Shown: one piece after another, positions 54,289-56,419 of the stretch | Position numbering within the stretch: the stretch's first letter is position 1 | How the letters are laid out: each line of letters starts with the position of its first letter | NCBI GenBank assembly: GCA_900320585.1 | Contig: ONSV01000007.1 | Coordinates: 1-56,419, forward strand | Direction: 5' to 3' | Length of the DNA: 56,419 nucleotides | Origin: an uncultured Prevotellaceae bacterium | Lineage (GTDB): Bacteria > Bacteroidota > Bacteroidia > Bacteroidales > Bacteroidaceae | The notes under the pieces: generated by a model | Seen by the model: the letters and a program-made list of their open reading frames with translations, nothing else | The model's database searches: none | Told to the model about the DNA's origin: nothing | Program-made: the position numbers and the translations under genes

Positions 54289-56419
54289 ATGAAACAACAA
54301 CTACGTTTATTAATGTTGACGCTGCTATGTGCAGTGTGTTCAGCTACTTGGGCAGAAACAGTAACCGATGTGCTGAATCTGGCTTTCACAGGTGTTGAAG
54401 ATGGCGCAGGCTATACAAATTGGTCAGAAAAAAGAGGAGTGGCGGCTATTTATGCTGGAAATTCTGCAGGAGGAAATGGATCTATTCAGCTTCGTTCCAA
54501 CAACAACAACTCCGGAATTGTGACTACAGTTTCAAATAGCAAGGTAAAGAAAATCACTGTAGTATGGCATGAAAATACCGTAAGTGGCAGAACACTGAAT
54601 GTCTATGGCAAAAACACAGCATATTCTGCAGCCACAGACCTTTATAATTCCACTGATCAAGGTACCCTTTTGGGAACAATTGTTTGTGGTACTTCCACAG
54701 TATTGGAAATTACAGGGGATTATAAATATATCGGTTTACGCTCAAACAGTAGTGCCATGTATCTCACATCTGTGAGTATTGATTGGGAACCTTCAAGTGC
54801 TGTTAACACTCCAACCATTACTGATGGAGGTAATTTTTTGCAACAACAGGAAGTGACAATTACTGCCGAAGAAGGTTGCACTATTCATTATACAATCAAT
54901 GGTGAAGACCCCACTGCCGATAACTGGATAACTCCTAAAAATAATCCTTTTTCTTTCTTTGTTGCTGAAACTACCACAGTAAAAGCCATTGCTGAGAAAG
55001 ATGGAAAGTTTAGTGATGTGGCAGAGGCAACTTTCACAAAAGTGGACTTAGAAATCTCCATCAATCCATCTGACATTCAGGTTAGTGGACAAGGAGGCAA
55101 AGGCACCTTGGAAATCAGTTCGAATCTCGATCTTGAAAAGATGTCCTCGGTAAATTATTCTATCGTGTACTATGACCCAGAAAGTGGGGATAATTTAGGA
55201 GAAACTCCCCCCAGCTGGTTCAGTATTTCGCCCAGTGATGATTTTAAGACATTTACTTACAATGTTACTCCCAATGAGTCGGAAGAAGGCCGAAAGGCTC
55301 TTTTCAAGATTTTCTTTGCTGTCGTAGAAGTTGAATCGTGGCCTGCTGCCAATATAGAGAGTGATGGCATTAACGTTACCCAAAATCCAATGTCTGATGT
55401 TCTGTTTTACGAGTCATTCAACCAATGTGATGGAAAAGGAGGCAATGATGGTCTATGGTCTGGCCAAATCGCTAGTAATACTTTAGAAGCTGATAATAAA
55501 TGGACTTTTGTAAATGGTAGTGGTGCAAATCAATGTGCAAAGTTCACAACAGGATCTGCTGCTGGTTCTGCCACGTCGCCAAAATTTGAATATGAAGGAG
55601 ATGCAAAATTGACATTTAAGGCTGGTGCATGGGGTACTGATGGTACAATACTTACTGTAACTATTACTGGTGGTGCTCAACCAGAGAGTCAAGAATTCCA
55701 ATTGAAAAATTCGCAATTTGATGATTATTCTTTGGATATAACAGGCTTTACAAAAGAGTCTACAATTACTTTCTCTTCACCAAAAGGAAAGCGTTTCTTC
55801 CTCGATGAGGTAATAATTGAAAAAGTTGTTTCTCCTGTTACATCTGTCACCGCTACCTTCAAGCCTAAGTTTATGGGTTTCACATCCATTTACTACAGTG
55901 ACAAGAACCTGATTGTGCCGGAGAATGTTACTGCCCATACTTATGTAGTAGAAAATGGAAAAGGACGTTCTAATAAAGACTATGCCGCTGGTGCTATCAT
56001 TCCGAAAGGAACAGGCGTGATACTTGAATATGGTGGTGATTTAAAAGATATTCCTGAGGAGGGTTTAACTGTTGCTTTTGAGGAAACGAAAGATGAGGGT
56101 GAAGCTGATCCCGACAATATGTTACGCGGCTTCGATACAGCCCAAACTACCACAGTAGATGAAGGAGAAGATCCTAACGATTATTATTTCTATCGTTATA
56201 CAGTAGGTCTGGGTGATAAGTCCACAACTATCGGTTTCTATTTTGCTGATGCTAGTGGTAGTCCTTTTACAGCTGGTGCTCACAAAATTTATCTTGCTGT
56301 GCCAAAATCACAATTCACTGACAACCTGAATGCTTCTTATATCTCTGAAGATACAGACGGAATAAACGATATTATTTCCGTTTCATCACAAGAAACGATT
56401 TACACACTCTCGGGTGTTA
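54289..56419 (+). CDS. Large secreted multidomain protein, 3' end outside window
   Basis: An open frame of 710 codons without a stop in the window. A signal peptide (MKQQLRLLMLTLLCAVCSATWA, cut before ETVTDV) points to export. Residues about 22-165 look like a beta-sandwich. About 170-245 resembles a chitobiase-type C-terminal or Big-like domain (EEGCTIHYTINGEDPT, TVKAIAEKDGKFSD). About 245-365 is another beta-rich domain starting LEISINPSDIQVSG. About 370-510 resembles a lectin-like or carbohydrate-binding sandwich (LFYESFNQCDGKGGNDG, FLDEVIIEKV). The end, INDIISVSSQETIYTLSGV, resembles the start of a C-terminal sorting tail. No catalytic motif seen. Codons are much A/T-richer than in all neighbours, suggesting transfer or a different constraint. 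Confidence 0.75.
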   Translation, partial: MKQQLRLLMLTLLCAVCSATWAETVTDVLNLAFTGVEDGAGYTNWSEKRGVAAIYAGNSAGGNGSIQLRSNNNNSGIVTTVSNSKVKKITVVWHENTVSGRTLNVYGKNTAYSAATDLYNSTDQGTLLGTIVCGTSTVLEITGDYKYIGLRSNSSAMYLTSVSIDWEPSSAVNTPTITDGGNFLQQQEVTITAEEGCTIHYTINGEDPTADNWITPKNNPFSFFVAETTTVKAIAEKDGKFSDVAEATFTKVDLEISINPSDIQVSGQGGKGTLEISSNLDLEKMSSVNYSIVYYDPESGDNLGETPPSWFSISPSDDFKTFTYNVTPNESEEGRKALFKIFFAVVEVESWPAANIESDGINVTQNPMSDVLFYESFNQCDGKGGNDGLWSGQIASNTLEADNKWTFVNGSGANQCAKFTTGSAAGSATSPKFEYEGDAKLTFKAGAWGTDGTILTVTITGGAQPESQEFQLKNSQFDDYSLDITGFTKESTITFSSPKGKRFFLDEVIIEKVVSPVTSVTATFKPKFMGFTSIYYSDKNLIVPENVTAHTYVVENGKGRSNKDYAAGAIIPKGTGVILEYGGDLKDIPEEGLTVAFEETKDEGEADPDNMLRGFDTAQTTTVDEGEDPNDYYFYRYTVGLGDKSTTIGFYFADASGSPFTAGAHKIYLAVPKSQFTDNLNASYISEDTDGINDIISVSSQETIYTLSGV

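Overview
The window looks like chromosomal DNA of a Bacteroidetes (Bacteroidota) species, most likely a Prevotella-like member of the Prevotellaceae. This rests on several things: promoters of the TTTG-N19-TAnnTTTG type, a PorZ-like type IX secretion component, an S46 dipeptidyl-peptidase, a three-gene succinate dehydrogenase/fumarate reductase with a single fused cytochrome b, a secreted GH29 fucosidase, and a fused SpmA/SpmB-type membrane protein. Nearly all genes are housekeeping genes with G/C-rich third codon positions. I found no CRISPR array, insertion sequence, integrase or phage module.

Left part (1-14 kb): a truncated TGS-type nucleoside kinase, a Na/Pi-cotransporter-like protein and a sirtuin; three tandem FKBP prolyl isomerases with different predicted locations; a DEAD-box helicase whose tail is frame-shifted; a broken S46 peptidase; a polysaccharide flippase, the SpmA/B protein, GH29 fucosidase and a CAT-anticodon tRNA. 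Next (14.3-19.7 kb) is a compact plus-strand run: ruvB, coaD, ybeY, TPM protein, LemA, VanX-like dipeptidase, THUMP-like methyltransferase. Then (19.7-32 kb) come mostly minus-strand genes: lgt, ychF, polA, deoC, a MazG-like pyrophosphatase, dtd, uvrC, apt and mnmG, with a polyprenyl synthase facing the other way.

Centre (29-37 kb): this is the most informative part. One perfect and one 15/16 parS site (ParB centromere sequence) flank apt, next to mnmG. About 6 kb further on, between sdhCAB and mutS, an A+T-rich gene-free stretch carries six DnaA-box matches and a T-rich tract, bordered by inverted copies of a GAACTCC-type repeat. I infer that this is the chromosomal replication origin with its centromere.

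Right part (39-56 kb): a tight minus-strand operon leuS-yitT-rdgB-porZ-acyltransferase (leuS broken just before KMSKS); a plus-strand run topA, aroK, speA, argB; an ECF sigma factor with an apparently self-recognised promoter and an overlapping membrane partner gene; and a large, A+T-richer secreted protein that runs off the window.

Three genes (helicase, S46 peptidase, leuS) show the same defect: a short internal stretch expected from the family is missing and the frame changes at that point. This may be an assembly or sequencing artefact or real decay; reads would decide it.
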